DNA of 64,000 nt, taken from positions 144,539,665-144,603,664 of the forward strand of contig JALIGW010000003.1 of NCBI GenBank assembly GCA_023053685.1. Direction: 5' to 3'. Of the stretch, positions 10,516-23,627 are shown piece by piece; positions within the stretch are counted from its first letter, which is position 1; each line of letters starts with the position of its first letter. The position numbers and the translations under genes are program-made. Source of the DNA: Diadophis punctatus similis (lineage: Eukaryota > Chordata > Lepidosauria > Squamata > Dipsadidae). The notes beneath the pieces are model-generated. The model was not told the DNA's origin. It searched no databases and worked only from the letters and a program-made list of their open reading frames with translations.

Positions 10516-11058
10516 TCCTAGGAAATATTAAAAAGGCAGAATATTATACCTCCCTGGATGAGAAAAGGAGAAACGTGCTCTTGGAAAGCAGCCCCCACCT
10601 TTGTTAATAGCCCCAGAAAGTCTGGGCCATCCTATCTACAAGACAAAAGGCCTTCAACTCCAGGGTGATAGGATTAGCTCTCACTCAAGATCCAAACCAG
10701 GACAAAGCCATTAAGCCATAATAGGAATTGCCCAACACCCTTTCAGAACACAACCCTCTTCATTACATAATCACCCAGCAAGATTCAGCTAAGCCTGGGA
10801 CACAGACAACCTACAAAGTTAGCTGGAACCCCCACATAGCTGGGAGTCTGACAACTGATAGGATACATTTCTTGCAAGGCCGAAGAGAGGGTATAAATAT
10901 ATCTCACTCTCCACTCTGTGTGGTCATCTACCCAGAATCACACATGCTTGGTGGTTCTGCTTCACCGTTAAAACCATCCTTCCAAGCAACCTCCATGTTT
11001 CCAGTGTCTTTCTCCCCACTTGGAATTGAACCCAGATGGACATTTCTTCCAACGGATG

Positions 11059-12025
11059 TATGTACAAAGGGCCAAGGCTTATATTGCCACAACACTAGGC
11101 TACTTTCATCAGACTGACCAGTTTGATCCTCCTTTTGGATGCCATTTCCATTATGTGTTTCACTGGTCCCCAATTTACCCAAGCAAGACATGAAACAGCT
11201 AGAATGCATACAGTAACTTAATTCTTCCATATAAATCTGTATTTTCCCTTATGACCATCCATTTTGAAATGATGTCCTGATTTCAACATTTGCTAAGTGT
11301 TTTTTCTATTCTTCATTCCATCTGATTCTTTGCCTTATGAAGGAAATCAAAATAATCAGAAAAAAAGAACTACAGTTAATTTAAAAAAAAATCTACACAT
11401 TTGGGCAGAGGATTACAAAATGGTGTGTTCCAGAGCCTTGGATGTTGCTTTTCTGAAATCAAACAAGGAAAGATGTCAGCCTCAGTTTCTTCAGGGAGGG
11501 AATTGTAGAATTGAGGTGGTAGACCTAAAAAGACCCGATTTTAAAATAACTGGCCTTTCTAAGGGTCTAAGATTTCATAGTCCTACTGAGGCATTGTAGG
11601 AAATGTGTATTGAGAAGAAATATGAAGCCAATGCAGTTGGGTTATGTTTCATGCAGTAGGGTAAATCCCAGAAGAGACTGGAGTCTGATAGTTGAATTTT
11701 AGGGTATAGTCATCCTCTTCCAAATGACAGAATCACACTTGTGCTATCCTTTGACTGTCCTCACCACTGGCTGCCAAGGTTGACTGGTGCTCCTTCAGCA
11801 ACCCTGCAAAGCAAGACACCTTTTCCTTCTTTCCGTAATCTGTCCTCTCTAATCATCCAATCCATAAATCATTTTTTTTCAACAAAAAGTTCATAAGGAT
11901 TTTGCATCCACTAATAAATGTAGTAACGTATAGTTTTCTAAGCAAACAGATTAATTTTGGCATCTCTGCTAATTCCATCGTCTTCATCAGCCATTGTGAT
12001 GGGTATTTTTTATGTATAATATTAT
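11059..12025. other. No gene or recognised repeat
   Basis: AT-rich intergenic sequence. I see no splice-flanked frame or repeat boundary. Confidence 0.5.
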
Positions 12026-12172
12026 GGCGTGCATAAGCGCCTCACTGTGCCTACCATCCCTGTCTTACTGTCCTATTGTCCTCATTTATCTGTACTTACT
12101 TTGCTTATGTTATGTTTATACAAATACCTGCTATCTTGTACATGTTGGACAAACAAACAAATAAACAAAAAT
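12026..12172 (+). mobile_element. 3' end of Rex/CR1-group LINE
   Basis: GCGTGCATAAGCGCCTCACTG and the following CTACCATCCCTGTC match the 3' untranslated end of the longer LINE copy near 43112-43290. It ends in an AAACAAACAAATAAACA tail. It is a short 5'-truncated insertion. Confidence 0.7.
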
Positions 12173-13357
12173 TTCATCAGCCATTGTGTGAGTATTTCAG
12201 AATCTTTCTTTATTTGCAATGCTGCAGTAATCATAATTTTTTTTTTAAAAAAAAGCATGTTATGTCTTCTTTCAAGATGTCTGTCCCTTAATCCCAACAA
12301 AAATTTCTGGCTTCAGTTGAATCTTGGTCTTTGAAATTCCAAAATGCCGTACAATTTTTGACTTCAGGAAGGAAAGGGGAATCCAAGCAGCCAAGAAGTG
12401 AGACAAAGTGAGTTCCCACTAATGATAAGTAGCTTGTCTTGCATCTCCAGAAGATTTTCTCTTGGGCAGCACCTAAGTCAGAAGACCAGTGGCTCAGCTG
12501 CCAAAGACCTTATTGAGATTGATGTCATTGTGGGACACAGGGGCAGGAAACCCATCTTGGAGCACCCCATGTGTATGAAAAGGTTCTTAACTAACTAATT
12601 AAACACTTTTTCAAGTCAACCCAATGAAGAGTATGTTAAATAATTTAAACACAAGATGAGGGAAGCATAAATCATTCAGGCCAGACTATCTTTCACAGGT
12701 CCTTATAGATTTTCTGAAATGATATTTTCAACGTTCTTATTGTAAGACAAGATGTAATCTAAGCAATTTAAGGATATAGAATTAACTAAGATCTGAGGAT
12801 CCAATGCAGGATAGTACGTTGAAGTTGGAAACTCAATGTCACTAAATCACAAGTTTGTTTTCCAGCTCAATGGAGCTCTCATGGAAAGTCAAAAAGAAAA
12901 AAGAAAAAATGCTATTGAGGGAACTAGGACCAACCTCATGTAGTTCATGAAAAACTGAAGCTGAAAATCTCTCTTAGTAGCAAACAGATATTCAGAATGA
13001 CAAATCAAAGGGTCATTATTGGTGATTACTTAATCAAGATATTTCTAGAAACAAATATTTTTTTTAAAAAAAATGTCTAGGCAAGGGAAGGTAAAAACTT
13101 CCAAAACCAATTCCACTGATTACATTTTGATATGAAACGGAGGCACATTTTTTCTGTCCTTCATAGATGGGTTTGTGCCTTTATCGTTAACTTTGTCATG
13201 CTTCCTTCTGCTCCTTGCTTGTCAAATGATCATTCTTGTTTCCGTACTCATCTTTCTCAAAAAAGTGCAGAACTATCTTCAGCAAAACATATGCACCAAC
13301 CATCCTATTAAAAATTATTTTGTTTCTTTTTTTCCCTTTGACTGATTCATATCTCAA
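12173..13357. other. No gene or recognised repeat
   Basis: AT-rich sequence without a recognised element. Confidence 0.45.
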
Positions 13358-13370
13358 TATATAGTTTAGA

Positions 13371-13717
13371 AGGGACGCGGTGGCTCAGTGGCTAGGACGC
13401 TGAGCTTGTCGATCGAAAGGTCAGCAGTTCAGTGGTTCCAATCCCTAGTGCCGTGTAACGGGGTTAGTTCCCGTTACTTGTCCCAGCTTCTGCCAACCTA
13501 GTAGTTCGAAAGCACGTAAAAAATGCAAGTAGAAAAATAGGGACCACCTTTGGTGGGAAGGTAACAGCGTTCCGTGCGCCTTTGGCGTTTAGTCACATGA
13601 CCACGGAGACATCTTTGGACAGCGCTGGCTCTTTGGCTTTGAAACGGAGATGAGCACTGCCCCCTAGAGTCAGGAATGACTAGCACATATGTGCGAGGGG
13701 AACCTTTACCTTTACCT
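13371..13717 (+). mobile_element. Sauria SINE, full length
   Basis: A 347-bp SINE. The tRNA-derived head carries an A-box-like TGGCTCAGTGGCTAGGACGC and a B-box-like GGTTCCAATCC. The body includes GGTGGGAAGGTAACAGCG, and the tail is ACCTTTACCTTTACCTT, shared with BovB LINEs, which mobilise it. A 13-bp duplication TATATAGTTTAGA flanks it (13358-13370, 13718-13730). The perfect duplication suggests a fairly young insertion. Confidence 0.95.
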
Positions 13718-14015
13718 TATATAGTTTAGATCAGGGTTTTTCAAATTGTGTTCCATGGAACCCTAGGGTTCTGTTAGAATTTCATGAATTTCCATGAGAG
13801 ACTAAGGGAAAAAGAAAAGATTACTTGACCACAGCCAATTTTTTTAGTTCTAGAGTTTTGTCTCTTGATCAAACATACCAGGACTTTTTAAAACTAAGGT
13901 TCTTCTTTAGATGATACTTTATAGAGGTGATAGATGGATAGATTAGATAAATAGTAGATAGATCTAGAATAACATATGTATATCAGAATATTCAAAGGAT
14001 GACCAGTAAATGACC

Positions 14016-14159
14016 AAAGGAAAGGAAAGGAAAGGAAAGGTAAGGAAAGGAAAGGAAAGGAAAGGAAAGGAAAGGAAAGGAAAGGAAAGGAAAGGAAAGG
14101 AAAGGAAAGGAAAGGAAAGGAAAGGAAAGGAAAGGAAAGGAAAGGAAAGGAAAGGAAAG
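14016..14159 (+). repeat. (GGAAA)n pentanucleotide microsatellite
   Basis: About 28 near-perfect AAAGG units. The Lys/Gly/Arg open frame over it is an artefact of the repeat. Confidence 0.97.
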
Positions 14160-14724
14160 ATAGCTAAAGCTGAGCTATTATTAACATGTTCTGAAAATCA
14201 ATTCTCAAACCCACATATTTAATACATGGCAATCTTGATATAACTTCCACCTCAAGTTTCATCACGATCATTTTGTTTTTATTTTGGCCATCAATCAATA
14301 TAAAATATATAAAATTACATCTTGTTCAGGAATAAAAATTTAAGATACAAAATAACAGATTAATAGCAGAAGTACTAACACAAAGCTGTAGATAGAGATA
14401 CAGCTAATTATAAAGATCTAATTATAAGAACTGTACTTATTATTGATATTAAACTATGATATAGGAATATAGTATAAGCAATAAAACATATAGGACAAAA
14501 AATACAACAGATTAGTCAGTAGATCAAACAGTCCAGCCTATAAAATGTAATTAAAGAAGAACTTACGGTATATGCTAGCAATAAGCTGTGGATTTGGTTT
14601 TATTTTTTATCCAAAATGGAAAAAAAAGTCAGAACAATAAATTCATTAACCATAAAAGACACAAATACCAAGATGGAAATGGATAGATTTTAGTCTGGAG
14701 TCACTGACTTAATAACTTAGTATA

Positions 14725-15120
14725 CAGGTAGTCCTCGACTTATACGACAATTGAGCCCAAAATTTCTGTTGCTAAGTGAAATGTTTGTAAAGTGAATTTT
14801 GCCCCATTTTATGACCTTTCTTGCCACACTTATTAAGAGAATCACTGCAGTTGTTAACTTAGTAATACTTAAGTTAAGAGAACCTGGTTTCCCCATTGAC
14901 TTTGCTTGTCAGAAGATCACAAAAGATGATCATGTGATCCCGGAACACTGCAACCATCATAAATATGAGTCAGTTTCCAAGTGTCTGAATTTTGATCACC
15001 TGACAATGGAGATGCTGCAACGGTTGTAAGTGTGAAAAACGGTCATAAGGCACTTTTTTTCTGTGCCATTGTAACTTTGAATGGTCACTAAACAAACTGT
15101 TGTAAGTTGACAGCTACCTG
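14725..15120. mobile_element. Mariner-type MITE, 396 bp
   Basis: It begins CAGGTAGTCCTCGACTTA and ends TAAGTTGACAGCTACCTG, with TA on both sides (14723-14724, 15121-15122). The interior is symmetrical in phrases such as TTGCTAAGTGAAATG and GGTCACTAAACAAACTG. It has no coding capacity. It belongs to the same family as 3932-4770. Confidence 0.85.
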
Positions 15121-15122
15121 TA

Positions 15123-16038
15123 CTTACTCCTGCTGCATGTGGTGGAACACAATTATGACTAATATGTCACAATTTGTGCAACCTGTCTTGGAACCATTAG
15201 GGGCGTCTTAGGTAATTTTATTTATGTACGGGATATTTTATCCATCCAAAATAGAGTGTTTTTCTAAAGTTCCAGCTGCAGTATTTAATATTTGTTAAGC
15301 TACAACCAGAGGACATTAGTGTAATAACACATGGATCCAATCCATGTTCTGTGTCCAAGGATCAGCGACATACGAAGGATCCAACTGTGATTTTTCTGAG
15401 AATGTTGTATCAGTAGACTTTTAATAGAAGGTCTGTTCATTGACAAACCATCTTAACTTATTCTGTTTTGCTCATTATCTCTGTTGCTGAAACTGTTAAA
15501 TTAATTTGCTATATAATCGTAGCCAGCCTTCAGTTTGGTATAAATTTCAAATAAGCTCTTTTTGACAAGTGAAATGATTTTGCAGGCAATATTATCAAAA
15601 TTTTCTCTTGCAAGGATAGTGTTTTATGTGTCCCTTGAGTGTCCTATAAACTCCTATTATTAATGGTGGTGTTCATGGTTATATTGATGTGTGATAGCAT
15701 TGATGTGGCATGCAGAGTTAGGAGATTTTAGTGCTGTAAACTATATTAAGCAATGTGCTTTGCAGGCTGAGTCCAGATAACATAATATAGCACTGCTAAT
15801 TATATTGATCTAATTAATCTAACTAAATAGCTGCTAGATATGTTGTACATGTCATTTATCTATACTAACATTGTGTAAACGTATTCTGCCTGTCTATTTA
15901 ATATATAGTTCAATATTCACTTAGAACTCTTTAACATTGAGCCAAGTGTCCTGATATGCATTATGGCAGGTCTAGGATATTTGAAGGAATGGGGATAATC
16001 TGTCTAAATCCAAACAAAGATAATGCAGCAGATCAACC
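15123..16038. other. No gene or recognised repeat
   Basis: AT-rich sequence without a recognised element. Confidence 0.5.
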
Positions 16039-16040
16039 TA

Positions 16041-16523
16041 CCGTATTTTTCTGAGTATAAGAAGCACCGGAGTATAAGTCGCACCTTAGTTTTTGGGGAG
16101 GAAAATAGGGGAAAACAATCTGCCTACCAGGTATTCATCTGGCTAGTATCCTTAGTCTGGTCAGCTTCAGCACATTATTTTATCCCCTGGTTAGGACTTA
16201 AAAAAACCTTCTTCTGAGAGAGTAACAATGAAAGAGCATGCAAGCCAGTAAGAGCTGGGAAGATAGTTAGCACCTGGTTAGGGCTAGAAAAAAACTTATT
16301 GGAGCAAGTAGAGCAATGAAAAAAATTCTGCAAAGACTTAGGGCTGGAAAAACATTCTTTGGAGAGAGTAACAATGAAAAAGCCTGCAAGGTAAGAGCTG
16401 GGAAGATCTGTTAGCACCTAGTTAGGGCTGGAAAAAAAGCTACATTCGAAGTATAAGATGCACCCAAATTTTCAGCCACTTTTAGGGAGGAAAAAGGTGC
16501 GTCTTATACTCCGAAAAATACGG
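16041..16523. mobile_element. CCGTATTTTTC MITE with internal repeats
   Basis: Ends CCGTATTTTTCTGAGTATAAG and CTTATACTCCGAAAAATACGG are inverted repeats flanked by TA (16039-16040, 16524-16525). The interior holds several diverged copies of a unit with GGTTAGGGCTGGAAAAA and GAGAGTAACAATGAAA. It resembles the CGTATAAGACG terminus at 10131. Confidence 0.8.
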
Positions 16524-16537
16524 TAAGTCTTTGTAAA

Positions 16538-16538
16538 A

Positions 16539-16597
<59 letters not shown>
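16538..16597. repeat. (CA)n microsatellite
   Basis: About 29 uninterrupted AC units. Confidence 0.97.
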
Positions 16598-16598
<1 letters not shown>

Positions 16599-16616
16599 TC
16601 TCTGCTTTTCCATCAG

Positions 16617-16680
16617 AGATCACCAAAGACCCCTGATGTCAACCCTGAGCTACAAATGTTCTCCTCTATTAGTTCTATTA
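16617..16680 (+). mobile_element. Palindromic-retroposon 3' fragment
   Basis: It contains CACCAAAGACCCCTGATGTC and CAACCCTGAGCTACAAATG, matching the 3' end of the elements at 7608 and 40804. Only this end is present. Confidence 0.55.
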
Positions 16681-19600
16681 TTTCATTATTTTAATGTGCT
16701 AAGTAGTTAAATATTTCAGGTAATTAGGTATACACTTCTGAATATGTAAAGATGAAAGTAATTGCAATAATGCATATGAGCTGACACAGCCACAGTAGCA
16801 CCATAGCAAAGGCGAATGAAATGGCTCTATGCCTCTGTGTCATGTCCTACTTACTGTGCTAAATGTCATTACGGTAACATATTATTCAGCCTATTTGTCT
16901 ACAGCTCCATTGTTCCCAGTTACACTGCCATTCCAAGTCCCTCTACCCAATTTGGTATAGTGTCACCCTTTTCTTATGTCATAATCTTTTATATTAAATT
17001 GATGCCTCTTTCCAGATCCACTAATGCCGAACTTTGGATTTGCGTTCTAACACTGATTATTGCAGCTCTAAGCACTTACAGGTAAGTGTTGTGAAGTTAT
17101 GTGGTCACTGGACAAAGAACAGAGGCTCAAGGCTCAAGGCTACTTTTGCAGCTACTTTTCTTCTTTGGAAAGACTCAAAGCTACAGCTTCTTTCAATCCC
17201 ATCTAAGCAGACATTGGTAAGAGCTGTCACTTGCCCGTTTATCTGTTTAAGATTAAAATTCAATATAGATTTAGGTGATCTCCATTCCAAAAACCAGATA
17301 GGATTTATTTTCCTTGTACATTAAATTATTTTAGATGCAGACACGACCATACTTTATATACATCAGTCTTCTCAAGTAGGCCAAAAATGTCTTTTTTCCC
17401 CCCTTGTCCTGGCTAGCAACTTCACTGCTGAGAATCTTGGAGAAGGCCACCCAGTCAAGGAAAGACCAGCCTTACTCTGTATGGGATCTGGTTGGAAGTT
17501 TTGTTTTGATTAGGTGGTTCATTTGGATAGTGCAGGCATCAAACAACTTATGTATTATCCTGGAAAGCACCTTAAGTGAAGTCAAAAGGTATTAATATAA
17601 GATTGTGATAAATGGAAGTGGTCCTTGGGCCATCTGAGCCTCTACAGTTTCTTGTAATCCTTCAGCAAGAGTTAGAATAATCAGGAGCTGTCTTGGTCAC
17701 TGACTTGCATCTCAATATCCATCCATTTGTTCATTCATAATCAGGAGGCCTTTTTCCAGCAAGGACTGTCACATTGGGGAGTTTATAAATAATATTTTAT
17801 AGGCGGTTTTAAAGTCACATTAGCCACATGTTTTTTAGGACTTAGAGGTATGGTAAAGAACTAAAAATTTAACCTGCTGCTTCATGTGGAAAGTTCTTTC
17901 ACTGAAATCCATTTTATAAATATAATTATTCTTTCCCCAATAACTGTAATTATATCTCCTTTCCTAAGGAGGGTTGGAGACACTGTATTTATACATCAAA
18001 AATTTTCAGGCTATTTTGCTGCTGAGGAGAAGTATGATACTTTGAGTCCAGAATAAAATTCACTCATAACACTATATTGGATACTGAAAATTTTGAGTTG
18101 GTTATGTTTTGAAGGAACGGTATATGATTTGAATGTTCCATGCTCCTTGGCATGCAAGTGTTTGTAATATTCCCATTGTTTTCTTCCTCAGAATTATGGC
18201 AATAGTGGAGTTTAATGCACACAGTGTGTTACCTATTATCTGAACACCAGAGAGGAAATAAATTCCCCTACAAGACAATGGGAAGACAGTTCTTGTATCA
18301 TCAGTTGGAATCCCACTGCCTAAATAAATATCTGTTATTTAAAATAAAATAAAAATCCCTGCATCTTTTTAATAGAATAGACATAAGATTTGTTTCAGTT
18401 TCTTTCAAGAAACCATCTGTATCACTCAGCCAACAGATTAAATGAGAGCAGCTAATAATTTTAAAAAGATTCATCTTTGCATTTTAAACATGTCCTGAAA
18501 TTGAATACAGCAAGACATATCAGCATTCATGTTCGAGTTACATAGCAAAGTCCAACTAATCATCATTTAAAAAATATATGTATTAAGAAAATACAAAAAA
18601 ACAAAGAAAAATATTACACAAAATCATCAATAAATTGATGCCATGATTCATTACATTCATTCATATGGATCTATATTAATCCATTCTGCAAAGAACAAAT
18701 CAACATTGAATTATGAGAATTTGCATTTACACAGCCTCAGCAATATTAGCAACACCTGTTTGTGAAGCAGAGAAATGTATGCACATAATGCTTGCAAAAT
18801 CTGCAACCAAAACAAAGCACAACACAACTGTATGCAACCCACCCATATCAATTCTAAGTTCATCATAACAATTAAAAGAAATGGTTCTAACTTAGTAAAT
18901 AGATTAGCAGGTATATCATTCATTGCTTCTTTCTTCTCAACTTTTACATCACTCCTAGTTTCTACTAACTAGCTGGAAAATGGTTGGAAGAAGCAAACTA
19001 ATCGCAATCCACAGAGCCACAGCCCAACCACAATGTCCAGAAAAATTGGGCTATTCTATAAAATGCCACTAGAAAGAGTCTTTTTCCCCCCATTTTATTT
19101 CACAAACCTTTCAAAACACGTGTTTTGTTTCATGTTTAATATTTTCAAAACTGCCATTTTTAGGTCAAAACATGTTGAGCTTGAAAGAGTTTTACACCTC
19201 TCTATTGATGAACAGATTCTAAGATCAAACAATGATTGGAGAATATCATTTTTATTATATTCTGAATATGGAAAAAAATACTGTTGTTAAAATCTGGTCT
19301 AAATATGCATCAACACGATGCTCTAAAACTGTAAATTGATATATATTGAGGGAGTCACCAGTCCTCTCTTCCCTGTGTTATTTTAATGCACTTTATATAT
19401 CAGCCATCTAAACCCAAATTCAGGGGAAAGCTTACTGATCCATATTTCATGCAAGCCATATGCTGCTCTGAAGGCACATAATTTATAAACCCTTTTAACC
19501 GATTGTGTTAAACAACAATTTCCCCCTCCTTTCTGTTCTCAAGACAAAGGCCTGGCCCATTCCATCTGATCAGCATCTTATTCTTCAGGCAGGTGTCAAG

Positions 19601-19794
19601 ACTGCTGAATTTCATCCAGATGGCAGCTGATGTTGAAAGAAAGCCTGAGCAAATATCTATCTAGTTATCTATCACACGTGCCACAAGGAGGTGTAATTCC
19701 CCACTTGGAATAACTAGGCAAAGCATTTGGCGAGCTCCTTTTGTTTGAAGCAATAAAGGTGGGCATTAGGCTTTTGTTTGCCATGTCCAAAATG
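16681..19794. other. No gene or recognised repeat, 3.1 kb
   Basis: AT-rich sequence. The short frames (16816-17085, 18711-18972, 19033-19290) show no domain. This could be intron or intergenic DNA. Confidence 0.45.
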
Positions 19795-19802
19795 GTTGGC
19801 AT

Positions 19803-20118
19803 CAGGGGCGGGTTCCTCTTATCGTTTCCTACTGGTGCACTGCGTGCGCATTGCGATGTTTCATGCGCACGGGCATTCACTACGTTCTCTCACTCCCGTG
19901 CATCCCCTAGCATGATTTTGCTTCTGCGCATGCGCAGAGGGACGATTTTCCTCCTGTGCATGCTCAGAGAGCCGAAAAATCGCCAAAAATTAGAAAAAAA
20001 GATGGCGGTGTGCATGGACCGGCAAAGACAGCACAGGAGCCATCGCGCCAAAATTGCGCAATCGGCGGGCCACTACTGGAGCGGAGCTCCGGACTGCACC
20101 AGTAGGAACCCACCTCTG
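19803..20118. mobile_element. hAT MITE, CAGnGGnGGG group, copy 2
   Basis: 316 bp. It starts CAGGGGCGGGTTCCT and ends TAGGAACCCACCTCTG. The perfect duplication GTTGGCAT lies at 19795-19802 and 20119-20126. The interior is rich in TGCGCATGCGCAG palindromes. Confidence 0.93.
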
Positions 20119-20126
20119 GTTGGCAT

Positions 20127-22759
20127 GATTATCATGCTCTGAAAACTAGATTAATATCATATAGCCCTTAGAGTATGTAGTGTGTGTATCTGTGTGTGTG
20201 TTGGGATGGTGTGGGAAAAATCAACAGAAAGACCCCCCTCCCCCAGTCTTTATGATGATTAGCATGTATAGGTCTCTGTCTGTCTCTGCCTGGATAGGGC
20301 GCAGCAGTCATTCTTCCTAATAAACCCTTCTGATTTGTTGAAAGGTAACTACAGAGCTTGTAACCAAGGTACAGGTGCAATGAGAGTTCCAATCTGTGTG
20401 TGTAAGAAAGGATTGGTCCCTTGGGTTGTCTTGCAGTGCTTGTAACAGCTAATTGGGCCTGTTAGGGTCAGCAATTAGCTCTGAGCAATTCAGAACTTCT
20501 GACAGCACCACCTTTCTCTGTAAACCAACTCTTTCTCGAACAACTGTGCCTCAGATAATCCAAGAGTTTATCTAGCACTACACAAAAGTGAGGCACGCAT
20601 TTCCAGGAAAGGCTGTGCCCTCTTGTCATTTATGAAACTGGAACATTCAATTGGCCATCTTGCCATGCTGAACAAGAATTTGCTACATTGAAAAAAACTA
20701 TAATTGATTCTCTTCCGTACCTTTACTAGAGTCCGTTGTTTTATTGTCTTTTTATTACAGAAACCCAATAATGCACACACTGCCCTAGTGGGTGCAGTAC
20801 AAATATAACAGGCACGTGCTTATGAACCATTGCAAGCTGCAAGATACCGAAACTGCAAAAGTGTGTGGGGGGGAGGCTTATTTTAAAAATCAGGGCAGAA
20901 AATTGGACCGCGTTTCACTTCCGCCTTTGGATTTTATTACAGCACTGCAAACTTGAATTGTATACTCATTATACTCTAGTCTTTTGTGGGATAGGCCATT
21001 ATGCTTTTAGCAGTTGTGCAAAGGATGGCATTGTTGGCAGGTGCAGCTTGCTGGAAAGCATAAAAAGGGAAGGCTGAACCTGCTGAAATTCCCTGTCCTG
21101 TCCTTCTTTATTCCTTGACACTTGAGTTTCAATGGTTGGTTGAACAGAGGTTTCTCAAGTTCTCCAGATACTTTCCCAAACACATGAAATGTGTTGCTTA
21201 CCTTGTCTGAGACATCCTGTTTACAGATTTTGTTTACTCTCTCAAATCTCCAGTGCACTGCTAGATAGAACATGAAAATAAGGCTAAAGTTACAGCGGTC
21301 TTGGATCCGAACCAAAATTATAGCACATGGAAGAATCCTTCATGAATCTCTGCACATCACACGGGAAGTGGAGTATTTCATATTTATAGGTCTCCTTTAC
21401 ATACCACGATGAAACAAGCAAATCAGGAGATGAGGAAACTGAGCTTCTTAAGCTCTGCAAGATTATAATGGTGAGAACCATGCAACAGCTGAGTCTTTAA
21501 ACTTGGCTTCGTGATTAGTGTGAGGGCACAAAAGGATGTTTTTCTAGAGTATGGTTTTTTTATATGTATTTGTTTTGAGGCATGCTTGCCTAGCTTCTCT
21601 GTTAAAAGGAGATGTGTTCTGGTATTCAGAAAGTCTAACTTCCCTCTTCAGGGAGCAGTTTTCGGATTGTTTTGAGGTGATGGATTTTGGAAAAATGACA
21701 GCTTTATTTCCAGATATTTAATAAAAACATATATGTTTCCTGACCCCTATATATAAAGGAGTTCAGGATTTTGTGTACAGATGGTAGAAAGGAAAATTAA
21801 ATATGAAGTAGAGTGGATGCAGTGAAATTAAGGGGATTTACATTATTCAGATTTTATAGGCAGCCTATAATTCAGAGAAACCAGCCTGGTTTGTCCTTGA
21901 TAGACATTTCTGCCTCAGAAAAGAATAGGAGCTTCTGTCTGCAGCAGTAGCACAACTACTGTATGGAGCAGAGTTTCTCAAATGTTGTGGTCACACGATG
22001 CCCTAATAATGATAATTGATGATAATCATGTGAAGAACAGTAATAATATAGATATCCTGGATATCAGCAGCTTCTGGAAGAATTGTGTAAGGCTTTTTGA
22101 CTATGGACAATTATTGCGCAAGTCATCAAGTTGGCATAAGGTATGCTAAAATCATAACATGCTCTAGGCTTTTCTTGAATAAATTGACTGTCCATCCTAT
22201 TCTCTGGATGATTGTTTCGATTGTCCAACTATTCTCAAGCTCACAGCTGCCCATGTTCACCTATCCTGCCTAGCACTATCTCATTTGTCTTCTTTCTTGA
22301 ACTGGTGGAGCATTAGCTATACACAACATGTTCAGCAAGATTATTCACCTGCCCGCTACCACATTCTTGGTTTTTTGTTTTTTTGTTTTGGTACACCCTT
22401 TTGTTTCTTTTCCCCACTGACAGGGTACTAGTTTTGAATCTTTGTTCTGATAGCTATTGCAGAAGCTGCCAGAGATGGAAGGAGTTGAGAAGGATTTTTA
22501 AAAGATTTTATTCACTGGTAGTATTGAAACATTAGATGTTCAGGCTCCAGAGACCTTGGAAATCCAGAGCCCACTGTGGATAGTGTTGCTATTCTACAAC
22601 CAAAACAACAAGCCACACAGAAGGGAAGAGAAAGCCAGCTTGTCCAGGCAGAGTAGAGTACAGATTGACAGGGTTCTGGATTTGTCTGAACAAACTCAAA
22701 CTTCTGCAAATGGTGTCGACCCACCATTTAAGAATATCTGGCATAAACATTCCTTTGGC
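20127..22759. other. No gene or recognised repeat, 2.6 kb
   Basis: Mixed AT-rich sequence with a short GT-rich tract near 20180. Frames at 20568-20780 and 21007-21315 show no domain. Confidence 0.45.
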
Positions 22760-23520
22760 AACCTTCAGTCTTGAGAGACTATGGTATCGTGCTCTGGAAA
22801 GAGTTTCTAGAAAGAGTTCCTAGAACAGCATCTAGTGTGGCTAAAAAGGCCAATCTGAGAGTGGCAATCCCTTCCACACTGAGGACAGATCCATTCCGTC
22901 CCCTGCCTGGCCCCCAGATTTCTCTGGTTCCGGGACTGCCTCACTGTCTCGGCCTGCCGAACAAGTGTCTCCTCGAAATGGAGAAGGCCATACTGCATCT
23001 TTAGCCTCCAAGCTGAACGATCAGAGGTCAAGGTTTCCCAGCTGTTAATGTCCATTCCCAAGGCCTTTAAATCCCTCTTACAGATATCCTTATATCGCAG
23101 CTGTGGTCTCCCTCTAGGGCACTTTCCCTGCACTAGTTCACCATACAGGAGATCTTTCGGAATCTGCCCATCATCCATTCTCACAACATGTTCAAGCCAG
23201 CGAAGACGTCACTGTTTCAGTAGTGTATACATGCTAGAAATTCCAGCACGTTCCAAGACTGCGCTATTTGGAACTTTGTCATGCCAGGTGATGCCAAGGA
23301 TACTTCGGAGACAGCGCATATGAAAAGTATTCAACTTTCTCTCTTGCGGTGTGTAAAGGGTCCAAGACTCACTGCAATACAAGAGTGTGCTCAGGACACA
23401 GGCTCCATAAACCTGGATCCAAGATACACAAAGTCATGGATGACTTCCAATTCTTGTGCAAGGATTGTAATATGGGGAGGTGAATCCACGTTCTGTCCCA
23501 TGACTTGCGTTTTTTTCAGG
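22760..23520 (-). pseudogene. LINE reverse transcriptase C-terminus and 3' end
   Basis: 5'-truncated non-LTR retrotransposon read on the minus strand. Fragments in more than one frame give KTQVMGQNVDSPPHITI and HDFVYLGSRF (the YLG block after the reverse-transcriptase palm), then RMDDGQIPKDLLYGEL and GRPQLRYKDICKRDLKALG. Last comes a zinc-finger-like C-terminus, CPQCGRDCHSQIGLFSHTRC. The latter parts form one open frame at 22807-23184. The enzyme copies element RNA into the genome by target-primed reverse transcription. This copy lacks the endonuclease and most of the polymerase and has frame breaks near 23200-23390, so it is dead. I cannot name the clade with certainty. The minus-strand 3' end is near 22760. 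Confidence 0.8.
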
Positions 23521-23627
23521 CATAAACAACAACAACAACAAAAAACCTGCATACATAGTTCTGCCTTATAAGCACACATTACATTGTCAAACTCTTTAGA
23601 CAATACAATATTACTTTCAGTAGTCAA

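Larger units (their letters stand above)
5342..11054 (+). mobile_element. Solo LTR (ERV-like) split by a hAT element
   Basis: An LTR of about 560 bp is present in two pieces, 5342-5370 and 10524-11054. Its start TGTAGAGAGTTAGCAC and its body match the intact copy at 54035-54611. GATG occurs just before it (5338-5341) and just after it (11055-11058), a 4-bp target duplication typical of gammaretrovirus-like elements. The last bases are CG rather than CA, one substitution. A TATAAATA site lies near 10900. No internal viral genes flank it, so it is a solo LTR left by recombination. Confidence 0.8.

Noticed and set aside
13371..13445. tRNA gene
   Set aside because: The A-box and B-box belong to a SINE head; the molecule cannot fold as a mature tRNA and the SINE body follows.
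14010..14222. Lys/Gly/Arg-rich frame
   Set aside because: Translation of the (GGAAA)n microsatellite.
18775..18972. Possible nuclear mitochondrial insert (the translation looked like a membrane segment)
   Set aside because: No recognisable mitochondrial gene order or tRNA; similarity was only in composition.
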